Below are positions 52,929 to 61,287 of a stretch of DNA of 64,000 nucleotides, one piece after another. The DNA is from an uncultured Eubacteriales bacterium. Its GTDB lineage: Bacteria > Bacillota > Clostridia > Christensenellales > CAG-314. The notes beneath the pieces are model-generated. The model ran no database searches. It was given only the letters and a program-made list of their open reading frames with translations, and had not been told where the DNA came from. The position numbers and the translations under genes were made by a program. Within the stretch, counting starts at the first letter, position 1. Every line of letters begins with the position of its first letter. The stretch covers positions 1 through 64,000 of the forward strand of contig UQVY01000008.1 in assembly GCA_900544545.1 (NCBI GenBank). The letters run 5' to 3'.

Positions 52929-53531
52929 TCAATTCTTCCGCAAGTCGTTTTCCGTTTCTTTCAGAAGCTCGTCGACCTCGGCTTTAAGCTCGTCCTCCGT
53001 ACCGGCGTTCCGAAGAATCCTTCCTTCGGCTCTTTCGTAATCGTACTGAGCCGCGATTCTGAGTCTTATTTCCGCCTCGGAAAGTCCGCTTCTTTTTCTG
53101 ACTCGCTCTATCCTTACGTTCTCGGGGGCGGAAACTATCCACACCTCGTCGAATTCCTTTTGTTTTCCCGTTTCGAAAAGCAGGGGTATCTCCGCAAAAC
53201 ACAACTTTTCTCCTCTCGAAAAGGATTCTTCCGCAAGAGCGAAAATCTCTTTATAGACTTCGCCGTGAAAAAGAGCGTTGAGTTTTTCCGTCCTTTCCTT
53301 ATCCGAAAAGCAGTATTCCGCAAGCGCGCGGCGGTCGAGCTTTCCGCCTTGTACGAAATTTTCGCCGAAAAGCCTCGCTATTTCCGATAAGAAATCCTTT
53401 CTTTCGCTCAACCCGCGCGAAATCCCGTCCGCGTCAAGCACCGTATATCCCTTTTCTCCGAGATATTTTCCGACGCTGCTTTTTCCGCTTCCTATTCCGC
53501 CCGTAAGAGCTATGATTTTTCCGTTTTTCAT
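52929..53531 (-). CDS. coaE: dephospho-CoA kinase
   Basis: Last step of coenzyme A synthesis, phosphorylating dephospho-CoA. The 200-residue product has Walker A GGIGSGKSS (about 10-18), LDADGISRGL, the LFETGKQKEFDEVWIVSAP lid area and RIAAQYDYERAE near the C terminus. ATG 53531 gives the usual length. A TTG 19 codons earlier has CGAGG and could extend the N terminus. It lies behind polA, a common pairing. Confidence 0.93.
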   Translation of the reverse strand: MKNGKIIALTGGIGSGKSSVGKYLGEKGYTVLDADGISRGLSERKDFLSEIARLFGENFVQGGKLDRRALAEYCFSDKERTEKLNALFHGEVYKEIFALAEESFSRGEKLCFAEIPLLFETGKQKEFDEVWIVSAPENVRIERVRKRSGLSEAEIRLRIAAQYDYERAEGRILRNAGTEDELKAEVDELLKETENDLRKN

Positions 53532-53604
53532 AAGTTTCCGTCCCGAAGAGTATTTCCGCGCCGCGGCGGCTTCCCGTCCGTAATTCAACCTCGGCTATCC
53601 AAAA

Positions 53605-56106
53605 TTATTTCGCTTCGTTCATATCCCTGCCGCAGGAAACGTTCACCGTAAGCGGAACGCTGAGCCTGACCGCGTTCTCCATAGTGTTTTTAAGGATATC
53701 TTTGACCTCCTCAAGCTCCTCTTCGAACGCGTCCACGATAAGTTCGTCGTGAATCTGAAGAATAAGCCGACTTTTAAGTCCGCGTTTTCTGATTTCGCCG
53801 TCGACGCCTATCATCGCTATCTTTATGATATCCGCAGCGCTGCCTTGCAGAGGCATATTCATAGCCGCTCTCTCGGCAAAGGACCTGAGCCTGAAATTCT
53901 TCGAGTTTATCTCGGGAAGCATACGCCTTCTTCCAGTTACGGTCGTAACGAAACCGTCTCTTCGCGCGTTTTCAACGCAGCCGTCGAGATAGGTCTTTAT
54001 CGACGGATAGCTCATGAAGTAATTTTCGATATACTTCCTCGCGTTTCCCGCGGTCAAATGCGCGCTCTGGGCAAGTCCGTATTCGCTTATACCGTAGATT
54101 ATTCCGAAGTTGACAGCCTTTGCCGTCCTTCTCATCTGCGAAGTAACAAGCTCCTGCGGAATTCCGAAAATCTGCGAAGCCACGAGCGCGTGAATATCGT
54201 CGCCCCTCGCGTAAGCCGCCGTAAGCACCGGATCGCCCGAAAATCCCGCAAGAAGCCGAAGCTCTATCTGCGAATAGTCCGCGCTCACGAGATAACCGTT
54301 AGCCGAAACGAAAATTCTTCTTATTTCTCTGCCCTCGTCCGTCCTGACGGGAATATTCTGAAGATTCGGCTCGCTGCTGCTCAGCCTTCCCGTAACCGTC
54401 TGTGTCTGATTGAAGGTCGTATGAACGAATCCGTCCTTAACGCACGACAAAAGCCCGTCTATATACGTGCCTTTAAGCTTGCTGAGCTGCCTTATTCTTA
54501 AAATAACCTCGACTATCGGATGCGCGCCCGCAAGCTTTTCGAGATTTTCGGCGTCGGTGCTGTAACCGGTTTTCGTTTTCTTTATGCCCTTGTCGGGAAG
54601 TCCGAGTTTCACGAAAAGCACGTCCGAAAGCTGCTTCGGCGAAAGAACGTTGAATTCTCCGCCCGCGTACTCCCAAGCCTTTTCGGTGAGAATACGGGTT
54701 TCCTCGCTGTATTTTTCGCCAAGCTCGGTTATAACCGATTCGTCTACCTTAACGCCCGTTTCCTCCATTCCGTAAAGAACAGCCGACAAGGGAAGCTCTA
54801 TCTCGCGGTAAAGCCTTTCCGTACCTTCGGATATAAGCTTCCCGGAAAGGATTTCCCTCGCCGCAAACAGTCCCGACGCGCCCTCGTTTACTCCGTATTT
54901 TTCCGAAAATCCGCTCCTCTCCTGCGAAGGTCTGTAATCGACGATATAATCCATAAGCGAAAGCTCGTCCGATATTCCGCATTTCAAGCCGTATTTCCCG
55001 AAAATCCTTCTTACTGCCTTTCCGTCGTAAACCACGAGCTTCTTACCCGAAAAACAGCCGAGAGCCTTACCCGTATCCTCTTCCGTAACGCGAAGAACGT
55101 ATTCCGTTCCTTCGTCCGAAGAAAAGCTCAGAACTCCTCCGTCTTCGGTTTTTTCGTAATCCAGAGCAACCTCCTCTCCTTTAACGAGAAAAGGAATATC
55201 TTCGATTATTTCCAAGGTTATCGTTTCCGTCGTTCTTTCCGCAGAATCGGATTCTTCCGCAAATTCCATACGCTTTATGACGGCGTTGAAACCCAGCACG
55301 GAAAGCGCGTCTCTGGTTTTAGCGGGGAAAACCTTCGCGAGCCTGCATTTTCCGTAATCCACGCAAACGTCCGAATCGGTAACGATAGTCGCGAGCAGCC
55401 GCGAAAGATAAGCAGAATCCTTGCCTTCGACAAGCTTTTTCCGCGTCGCGCCCTTTATGGAGTCTATGTTTTCGTAAATCCCGTCCACGTCACCGTATTC
55501 CGCAAGAAGATTCTTCGCCCCTTTATCACCTATTCCCGATACGCCCGGGATATTGTCCGAAGAATCTCCGCAAAGAGCCTTGTATTCTATAATCTGATTC
55601 GGAGTCAAACCGTAGTTTTCCACAACGGATTTTCCGTCGTTGTATTCGACGTCGCTTATTCCCTTTTTCGTAAGAAGGACGGTCGTCTTTTCCCCGGCAA
55701 GCTGCAATAAATCCCTGTCGCCCGAAAGCACTACGCAATCCATAGGAGCGGCTTTCGCAAGAGTCCCGATTATATCGTCGGCTTCGACTCCCGCCTTTTC
55801 GCATACGACTATGTCCATAGCCGACAAAAGCCCGTGAAGCACCGGCATCTGCTCGGCAAGGTCGTCGGGCATACCTTTTCGGTTGGCTTTGTACTGAGGA
55901 TAAATCACGCGACGGAAATTAACCCCTCTCATATCGAACGCGACGACGGCGTGAGTAGCGCCAGTATCCGAAATCGCCCGAAGAAGGATATTCGTGAAGC
56001 CGTAAACGGCGTTGACGTTCTTTCCGTCAGCCGAATTGAGCGGCGGAATCGCATAATACGCTCTGTTGAGTATGCTGTTTCCGTCAATAAGCAAAAGTCT
56101 GTCCAT
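53605..56106 (-). CDS. polA: DNA polymerase I
   Basis: Fills gaps and removes RNA primers. The product has 833 residues: an N-terminal 5' nuclease (LLIDGNSILNRAYYAI, ADDIIGTLA, SGDRDLLQL), a middle exonuclease-like fold and a C-terminal polymerase with VSADYSQIELRLLAGFSGD, RRTAKAVNFGIIYGIS and IHDELIVDAF. The proofreading acids appear lost (ALDYEKTED in place of DxE), as in many Bacillota Pol I. Length agrees with three-domain enzymes of this group. Confidence 0.96.
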   Translation of the reverse strand: MDRLLLIDGNSILNRAYYAIPPLNSADGKNVNAVYGFTNILLRAISDTGATHAVVAFDMRGVNFRRVIYPQYKANRKGMPDDLAEQMPVLHGLLSAMDIVVCEKAGVEADDIIGTLAKAAPMDCVVLSGDRDLLQLAGEKTTVLLTKKGISDVEYNDGKSVVENYGLTPNQIIEYKALCGDSSDNIPGVSGIGDKGAKNLLAEYGDVDGIYENIDSIKGATRKKLVEGKDSAYLSRLLATIVTDSDVCVDYGKCRLAKVFPAKTRDALSVLGFNAVIKRMEFAEESDSAERTTETITLEIIEDIPFLVKGEEVALDYEKTEDGGVLSFSSDEGTEYVLRVTEEDTGKALGCFSGKKLVVYDGKAVRRIFGKYGLKCGISDELSLMDYIVDYRPSQERSGFSEKYGVNEGASGLFAAREILSGKLISEGTERLYREIELPLSAVLYGMEETGVKVDESVITELGEKYSEETRILTEKAWEYAGGEFNVLSPKQLSDVLFVKLGLPDKGIKKTKTGYSTDAENLEKLAGAHPIVEVILRIRQLSKLKGTYIDGLLSCVKDGFVHTTFNQTQTVTGRLSSSEPNLQNIPVRTDEGREIRRIFVSANGYLVSADYSQIELRLLAGFSGDPVLTAAYARGDDIHALVASQIFGIPQELVTSQMRRTAKAVNFGIIYGISEYGLAQSAHLTAGNARKYIENYFMSYPSIKTYLDGCVENARRDGFVTTVTGRRRMLPEINSKNFRLRSFAERAAMNMPLQGSAADIIKIAMIGVDGEIRKRGLKSRLILQIHDELIVDAFEEELEEVKDILKNTMENAVRLSVPLTVNVSCGRDMNEAK

Positions 56107-56163
56107 TCTTCCTTCCTTACGATGAGGACGGGCAAAAAGCCCGCCCCCTTTTATTTTTTCTTA

Positions 56164-57090
56164 TCAGATCTTGTCGTTGCTTCCGAGAACGTTTATTATC
56201 TTTCTCTTGACCATATCCTTGATAGCGGTTCTTGCCGGTCCGAGATACTGGCGCGGATCGAAATGCGTGGGATTGTTCGCGAGATGCTCTCTTATCGTAG
56301 CCGTGCAGGCAAGTCTTATATCGCTGTCGATATTGATCTTGCAGACAGCCATCTCCGCTGCCTTACGAAGCATTTCCTCCGGAACGCCCTGCGCGCCCTG
56401 CATATTTCCGCCGTATTTCTGAATGAGTTCCACGAATTCCTGCGGAACGCTCGACGAGCCGTGAAGAACTATCGGAAATTCCGGCAACCTCTTGCTTACT
56501 TCTTCGAGAATATCGAATCTAAGCTGAGCCTTTCCCTTGAACTTGAACGCGCCGTGACTCGTTCCTATGGCTATCGCAAGCGAATCGACGCCCGTCCTCG
56601 AAACGAATTCCTCGACCTGATCGGGATCGGTGAAAAGATGTCCTTCGCTTACGACGTGTTCTTCGATTCCCGCAAGCCTTCCGAGTTCGCCCTCGACCAC
56701 TACGCCGTGATCGTGAGCGTATTCCACGACGCTCTTCGTTCTCGCTACGTTTTCCTCGAAGGGGAGACTGCTGCCGTCGATCATAACCGAAGTGAATCCG
56801 TCGTCAACGCACTGCTTGCAGATCTCGAAAGTATCTCCGTGGTCGAGGTGCATACAGATAGGAAGCTCGGGCGCGTCCAAAACCGCGGCTTCTATAAGCT
56901 TTTTGAGATAAATCATATTCGCGTACTTTCTCGCGCCCATGGAAATCTGAAGAATAAGAGGCGAACGAGTCTCTTTTCCCGCTTCGACGATACCCTGTAT
57001 CGTTTCCATATTGTTGACGTTGAACGCGCCTATCGCGTATCCGCCGTGATAAGCTTTTCTGAACATTTCCGTGCTTGTAACGAGTGGCAT
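56164..57090 (-). CDS. fba: class II fructose-bisphosphate aldolase
   Basis: Zinc enzyme that splits fructose 1,6-bisphosphate into two triose phosphates. The 308-residue product has HLDHGDTFEICKQCVDDGF (zinc His), MIDGSSLPFEENV, VEGELGRLAGIE, VLHGSSSVP and KINIDSDIRLA. ATG 57090 has GGAGGAAA upstream; an open frame 35 codons longer crosses the promoter region and is rejected. It is divergent from gapA, so two glycolytic genes share the spacer. Confidence 0.96.
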   Translation of the reverse strand: MPLVTSTEMFRKAYHGGYAIGAFNVNNMETIQGIVEAGKETRSPLILQISMGARKYANMIYLKKLIEAAVLDAPELPICMHLDHGDTFEICKQCVDDGFTSVMIDGSSLPFEENVARTKSVVEYAHDHGVVVEGELGRLAGIEEHVVSEGHLFTDPDQVEEFVSRTGVDSLAIAIGTSHGAFKFKGKAQLRFDILEEVSKRLPEFPIVLHGSSSVPQEFVELIQKYGGNMQGAQGVPEEMLRKAAEMAVCKINIDSDIRLACTATIREHLANNPTHFDPRQYLGPARTAIKDMVKRKIINVLGSNDKI

Positions 57091-57140
57091 TATTAGTTTC
57101 CTCCAATAAAAAATACCTTTGGGCAATCCCCCGAATTCTG

Positions 57141-57169
57141 TTGCGCAAAAGTCGGGTATGGTGTATAAT
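57141..57169 (+). promoter_or_regulatory. probable gapA promoter
   Basis: TTGCGC (57141-57146), 17 bases, TATAAT (57164-57169), about 90 bases before the gapA start. A reverse-strand candidate for fba (TTTACT, 17 bases, TAAAAT with TGG) lies at about 57187-57215. Confidence 0.6.
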
Positions 57170-57259
57170 TCCCTTATACGGTTAAATTTTACCATACCGT
57201 AGAATTAAAGTAAAACAATTTGAACATAATTGTAATTAAAATTTATGGAGGAATAAATC

Positions 57260-58291
57260 ATGTCCAAACTCAGACTCGGTATCAACGGCTTCGGCAGAAT
57301 AGGCCGTCTTGTTCTCCGCGCGGCTGTGAAACGCGGCGACGTCGAAGTCGTTGCAATCAACGACCCAGGCTTCCCCGATATGAACTATATGTGCTACATT
57401 CTGAAATACGATACGATGCACGGCCGTTTCGAAGGAACCTGCGAACCTACCGAAGGCGGAATTATCGTCAACGGCGACAAGATAAGCGTTTATAACCTTA
57501 TGGACCCCGCTTCCATTCCCTGGGGAAGCCACGAAGTCGACGTCGTTGTCGAATCCACCGGCGTCTTCACGACTATGGAAGGCGCGGAAAAACACCTTCA
57601 GGGCGGCGCGAAGAAAGTCGTTATCACCGCTCCGAGCAAAGACGCTCCCATGTTCGTTATGGGCGTCAACGAGAAGGATTACACCGACGATATGAAAATC
57701 GTCTCCAACGCGAGCTGCACGACAAACTGCCTTGCTCCTCTCGCAAAGGTCATTCACGATAAGTTCGGTATCGTCGAGGGACTTATGACTACCGTTCATT
57801 CCACTACCGCCACGCAGAAAACCGTAGACGGTCCTTCCAAAAAGGACTGGAGAGGCGGAAGAGCCGCTTCGGGCAACATAATTCCATCCTCTACGGGCGC
57901 TGCCAAGGCTGTGGGCAAGGTAATTCCTTCCCTTAACGGCAAGCTCACCGGTATGTCCTTCAGGGTTCCGACGCTGGACGTTTCCGTGGTAGACCTTACC
58001 GTTAACCTCGCTAAGCCCGCTACTTATGAGGAAATCAAAGCCGAAATCAAACGCGCGAGCGAAAACGAGCTTAAGGGCATTCTCGGCTACACCGAAGACG
58101 CAGTGGTTTCGAGCGACTTCCTCGGCGACACGAGAACGTCTATTTTCGACGCGGACGCCGGCATTATGCTTTCGCCTACGTTCGTAAAGCTCGTCAGCTG
58201 GTACGACAACGAAGTAGGTTACAGCAACAAGGTCGTGGACCTCGCAAAACACATCACGGCAAGAAAATGCTGCTGTTGCTGCAACAAATAA
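57260..58291 (+). CDS. gapA: glyceraldehyde-3-phosphate dehydrogenase, with five-cysteine tail
   Basis: NAD-dependent oxidation of glyceraldehyde 3-phosphate. The 343-residue product has GINGFGRIGRLVLRA (NAD loop, with Asp35 favouring NAD), SNASCTTNCLAP (catalytic Cys153), the TTVHSTTATQKTVDGP (His) block and SWYDNEVGYSNKVVDL. The C terminus is odd: after HITAR it ends KCCCCCNK, five consecutive Cys at 337-341. Most homologues stop near this point. The codons are TGC/TGT repeats, so slippage may have made them. Strong GGAGG site. Confidence 0.96.
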   Translation: MSKLRLGINGFGRIGRLVLRAAVKRGDVEVVAINDPGFPDMNYMCYILKYDTMHGRFEGTCEPTEGGIIVNGDKISVYNLMDPASIPWGSHEVDVVVESTGVFTTMEGAEKHLQGGAKKVVITAPSKDAPMFVMGVNEKDYTDDMKIVSNASCTTNCLAPLAKVIHDKFGIVEGLMTTVHSTTATQKTVDGPSKKDWRGGRAASGNIIPSSTGAAKAVGKVIPSLNGKLTGMSFRVPTLDVSVVDLTVNLAKPATYEEIKAEIKRASENELKGILGYTEDAVVSSDFLGDTRTSIFDADAGIMLSPTFVKLVSWYDNEVGYSNKVVDLAKHITARKCCCCCNK

Positions 58292-58309
58292 TTTCACTCC
58301 GATTTCCGG

Positions 58310-58341
58310 CGGGAGGAACGCGAAAGCTTCCTCCCGTTTTT
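58310..58341 (+). terminator. intrinsic terminator of gapA
   Basis: CGGGAGGAA/TTCCTCCCG perfect stem with a 9-base loop, then five T. Confidence 0.9.
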
Positions 58342-58456
58342 AATAAAAATCAGTTATTTTCCGTTCGTTTTTAGCGTTTGTGAAAAAAATTTCATCTGCT
58401 TATCTTATTTCTACCCCCCCTAAAGGTTTACACGTATTTATTTGTGCTAACTGTGT

Positions 58457-58483
58457 TGCTTTCCCTTGTAAAAGCACTTTTTT
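58457..58483 (+). terminator. weak terminator-like hairpin
   Basis: TGCTTT/AAAGCA with an 8-base loop, then six T, 22 bases before the pilin promoter. The rest of 58342-58504 shows only AT-rich sequence with no gene. Confidence 0.35.
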
Positions 58484-58504
58484 CTGTCACAAAGCAATAT
58501 TTGC

Positions 58505-58534
58505 TTGACGAAAGGAGTGGTTTTTCCGTATAAT
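58505..58534 (+). promoter_or_regulatory. promoter of the pilin-like gene
   Basis: TTGACG (58505-58510), 18 bases, TATAAT (58529-58534), leaving a leader of about 70 bases. Confidence 0.75.
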
Positions 58535-58612
58535 ATACTTGCATCTATCTGTATTGGGTGGGACTTGGGGGTCACACTTTATGGAATATTTGCGAAAAAA
58601 GGAAAGGGGAAA

Positions 58613-59113
58613 ATGAAAAAACATAACAAAAAAGGCTTCACGCTTGTCGAGCTGCTTGTCGTTATCGTGATTATCGGTATCCTTGCGGCGGTTATCATAC
58701 CCAACGTGGCAAACAACATAGAAAAAGCCAATAAGAGTGCTGCCGAACAGGAAGCGAAAGTTAAATACAACGAGGTGCTCTCTGCGCTCAAGCTTGAAGA
58801 GGGTGACAAAGCTCCTGAAAATTTCTTCTATTTTGGAGATAAGTACGTAGTTTACCTTAAGAACGGTTCTTTGCAGGTAGGTAAAACCAAAAAATTCGAA
58901 GGTAAAGTAAAAGTGCCCACGGCGATTGCAGAGTCGGAAGAAGAAGTAGACAAGGCTTTCGGTCTTACTTCTTTAACAGACGGCGATGTCGTTGTTAAGT
59001 TAGTTGTTAAGTCTGATGGCACCAACGACTACAAGTTCGCTAAGTATGTCGGCACCGATTGGAAAGAATATGAATTGAAAGACGGTAAATTGGTGGAGAA
59101 GAAGACTACCTAG
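58613..59113 (+). CDS. type IV pilin-like protein, tail cut by an in-frame TAG
   Basis: The product has 166 residues. It has a short basic leader, then GFTLVELLVVIVIIGILAAVIIP, the class III signal (cleavage after Gly, Glu at +5) and hydrophobic assembly helix of type IV pilins and pseudopilins. The rest is a charged globular part. ATG 58613 has AGGGG; a frame open upstream is ignored. After the TAG the same frame continues for 21 codons of Thr/Pro/Gly/Ser/Glu to a TAA, which looks like a lost C-terminal tail. No other pilus genes are near. Codon use and AT content differ from the neighbours. Confidence 0.8.
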   Translation: MKKHNKKGFTLVELLVVIVIIGILAAVIIPNVANNIEKANKSAAEQEAKVKYNEVLSALKLEEGDKAPENFFYFGDKYVVYLKNGSLQVGKTKKFEGKVKVPTAIAESEEEVDKAFGLTSLTDGDVVVKLVVKSDGTNDYKFAKYVGTDWKEYELKDGKLVEKKTT

Positions 59114-59208
59114 ACTCCCACCCCTTCCGAAGGAAGTGGAGATTCTGGTTCCGAAGGAAGTGAAACTTCTAATCCGTAATCCGATTTTATCACAAATCAA
59201 CAAAACAA

Positions 59209-59237
59209 AAATCCACTCCTTTCGGGGTGGATTTTTT
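59209..59237 (+). terminator. intrinsic terminator
   Basis: AAATCCACTCC/GGGGTGGATTT stem (one T-G pair), TTTC loop and T run after the pilin-like gene. It may also serve mgtE from the other side. Confidence 0.8.
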
Positions 59238-59251
59238 CGCGTTTTTTTTCT

Positions 59252-60919
59252 CTAAAGCACGGCTATCGCAAGCGTGCAGTACACCATAAGCGAAAGCGCG
59301 TCGACTATGGTTGTTATAAAGGGCGAAGCCACGACCGCCGGGTCCAGCCTGCATTTTTTAGCGATAAGCGGGAGGGTGCAGCCCACGAGCTTTGCCATAA
59401 TTACCGTCAGCGCCAGCGACGCGGATATTACCGAGCACCTTGAAAGCGTATAGTCCTTATAGCCGAACAGAAGATTGTCGATAAGCATAAGCTTTGCCAT
59501 ACACGCAAGCCCCAGTACGAGCGCCGCCAGAAGCGATACGCGCAGCTCCTTCCGCACAACCTTGAAAACGTCTTTGGTCCTGACCTCGCCTATGGCAAGC
59601 GCGCGGATAACCGTAACCGACGCCTGTGCGCCTGCGTTTCCGCCCGTATCCATAAGCATAGGCACACAGGCGAAAAGAACCGTGCTTATAGCGTTGAGCT
59701 TGGCTTCGTAGGTATTTATGATAAGCCCCGTAAAGGTTGCGCTTACCATAAGCAGCAGCAGCCACGGGATTCTGTTTTTGAAAACCGCCCAGGTACTCGT
59801 TTTGAGGTATGGCTTATCCGACGGCGTGGTAGCCGCCATTTTTGCGATATCCTCGGTGTTTTCCTCCTGAAGGACTTCGATTGCGTCGTCTACCGTAACT
59901 ATACCTACGAGGCGTTTTTCGTCGTCTACGACGGGAATTGCGAGAAGCCCGTAGTTGGAAAGCTTCCTCGCGGAAACCTCTCTGTCGTCGAGAGTATGGG
60001 CATAAACGAGGTTCTCCTCCATAATGTCGGCGATTTTCGCGTCCGGCTCTGAAAGCAACAGGTCCTTTGCCGTAACCGCGCCGATGAGCCGTCGGGTTTT
60101 GTCTGTTACGTAGCAGGTGTAAATGGTTTCCTTATCGATGGCGGTCCTTCGGATTTTATCGAACGCCTCCCTGACGGTCATTTCGGGCGAAAGCGTAACG
60201 AACTCGACGGTCATTATGCTGCCCGTGCTGTCGCGGGGATAACGCAGAATCTCGTTAAGAAAATCTCTCTTCTTCCTGTCGCTCTGGTAAAGCAGCTTCT
60301 TGACGACGTTGGCGGGCATTTCCTCTATGAGGTCGGCCATATCGTCTATGAAAAGTTCGTCTATGACTCCTTTTATTTCGGTATCGGTGAACCTTCCTAT
60401 GAGTTTGGACTGCACGTCGGGAGGAAGCTCCACGAAGGTTTCCGCGGCTACGTCCTTGGGAAGCAGCCTGAAAGTCACTATACAGTCGTCGATATCCAGC
60501 TCGTCGAGAACTTCGGCTATATCGACTTCGTTCATTTCGACGAGCAGAGCCTTGAGCCGCGCAAATTTCTTTTCGGCAACAAGCTCCTTTATCGATTCGG
60601 CGTCGACGATTCTCTGCGCGACGCTCGCCGGAAGCTTTTCCATAAGACCTACGGTATCTTCCACCGAAACGTCGTCCATAACGTCGTCGAGCTTCTCTTC
60701 GCGCAGTCCGGAAACCACGCTCTTCTGTTTTTCGCCGTCAAGGAAGGGCAGAATGTCCGCAAGCGCGTCGGAATCGACGTAATGACAGACCTTCACGAGG
60801 TCCGCGCGGTCAAGGGCGGACAAAACCGCCGCCGCGTCCTTCGTTTCAAGCTCCGAAACGAGAGCGGCTGCCCTTTCGTACTCCTTTGCGGCAACGAGTA
60901 CGGTTATTGAATCTTTCAC
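59252..60919 (-). CDS. mgtE: magnesium transporter MgtE with an extra N-terminal domain
   Basis: Mg2+ channel of the inner membrane gated by cytoplasmic Mg2+. The product has 555 residues, about 100 longer than usual. Residues about 112-220 are the normal N domain (EMNEVDIAEVLDELDIDD, LFIDDMADLIEEMPAN). Residues 1-110 look like a second, diverged copy (DVSVEDTVGLMEKLPAS). Two CBS motifs (about 240-365) and five membrane helices with PMLMDTGGNAGAQASVTVIRALA follow. The start is GTG with no clear ribosome site, 12 bases after a leader ORF, so coupling is possible. Confidence 0.93.
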   Translation of the reverse strand: MKDSITVLVAAKEYERAAALVSELETKDAAAVLSALDRADLVKVCHYVDSDALADILPFLDGEKQKSVVSGLREEKLDDVMDDVSVEDTVGLMEKLPASVAQRIVDAESIKELVAEKKFARLKALLVEMNEVDIAEVLDELDIDDCIVTFRLLPKDVAAETFVELPPDVQSKLIGRFTDTEIKGVIDELFIDDMADLIEEMPANVVKKLLYQSDRKKRDFLNEILRYPRDSTGSIMTVEFVTLSPEMTVREAFDKIRRTAIDKETIYTCYVTDKTRRLIGAVTAKDLLLSEPDAKIADIMEENLVYAHTLDDREVSARKLSNYGLLAIPVVDDEKRLVGIVTVDDAIEVLQEENTEDIAKMAATTPSDKPYLKTSTWAVFKNRIPWLLLLMVSATFTGLIINTYEAKLNAISTVLFACVPMLMDTGGNAGAQASVTVIRALAIGEVRTKDVFKVVRKELRVSLLAALVLGLACMAKLMLIDNLLFGYKDYTLSRCSVISASLALTVIMAKLVGCTLPLIAKKCRLDPAVVASPFITTIVDALSLMVYCTLAIAVL

Positions 60920-60931
60920 GTTTCTTTTTCG

Positions 60932-61027
60932 TCAATGAAAGCAACGGCTAAAGATAAAAATTTCCGAGGCGGCACAAGCCTTTCTACTTCGCCCGTCGGC
61001 ATCTTCAGTCCGCAAGTGATGTTCCAT
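60932..61027 (-). CDS. 31-codon leader ORF upstream of mgtE
   Basis: AGGAGG lies ten bases before ATG 61027. The ORF encodes MEHHLRTEDADGR... ending ...IFIFSRCFH with TGA, 12 bases before the mgtE GTG, which lacks its own site. Near its end a hairpin (CCGACGG pairing with CCG-CC-TCGG) is followed by AAATTTTTATC, as in an attenuator. Leader peptides and leader RNAs controlling Mg2+ transporters are known elsewhere (mgtL, corL, M-box); this one does not match any that I recognise. Confidence 0.5.
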   Translation of the reverse strand: MEHHLRTEDADGRSRKACAASEIFIFSRCFH

Positions 61028-61058
61028 ATGACTTATACCTCCTGTATTTGATAGGGCT

Positions 61059-61087
61059 ATTTTACCAAACGCGCGGACGCTTGTCAA
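61059..61087 (-). promoter_or_regulatory. sigma-A promoter of mgtE and its leader
   Basis: Reverse strand TTGACA (61082-61087), 17 bases, TAAAAT (61059-61064) with the extended TGG element. Confidence 0.8.
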
Positions 61088-61180
61088 GGATTTGCTCCCG
61101 CACGTTATCATTATACGCAAAAAATCCCTTGATTGCGACCGATCGGGGAGCTTTAAATGCGCAATTCCGATTTAAAACGG

Positions 61181-61209
61181 TTGACTATAAAAAAAGAATG
61201 TGTTAGAAT
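61181..61209 (+). promoter_or_regulatory. sigma-A promoter of guaB
   Basis: TTGACT (61181-61186), 17 bases, TAGAAT (61204-61209) with the extended TGT element. A GGCGGC/GCCGCC hairpin (61240-61275) in the leader ends right at the ACGGAGG ribosome site. No purine riboswitch core is seen. Confidence 0.7.
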
Positions 61210-61287
61210 AAGTCAATATACACTATCGTATAGAGAAAGGGCGGCGCACCGCTATCGGCAACGGAAAAAGCCGCCACGGAGGTTTTA

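Noticed and set aside
59111..59113. General recoding of TAG as a sense codon
   Set aside because: TAG ends the esterase (2452), the 104-residue membrane protein (3102) and the CdaR stub (51831), so it is an ordinary stop here.
60932..61120. 62-codon version of the mgtE leader ORF
   Set aside because: Its upstream half lies in the promoter; only the 31-codon form has a ribosome site inside the transcript.
61210..61287. Purine or related riboswitch before guaB
   Set aside because: Only a simple GGCGGC/GCCGCC hairpin is present; no conserved three-way-junction core.
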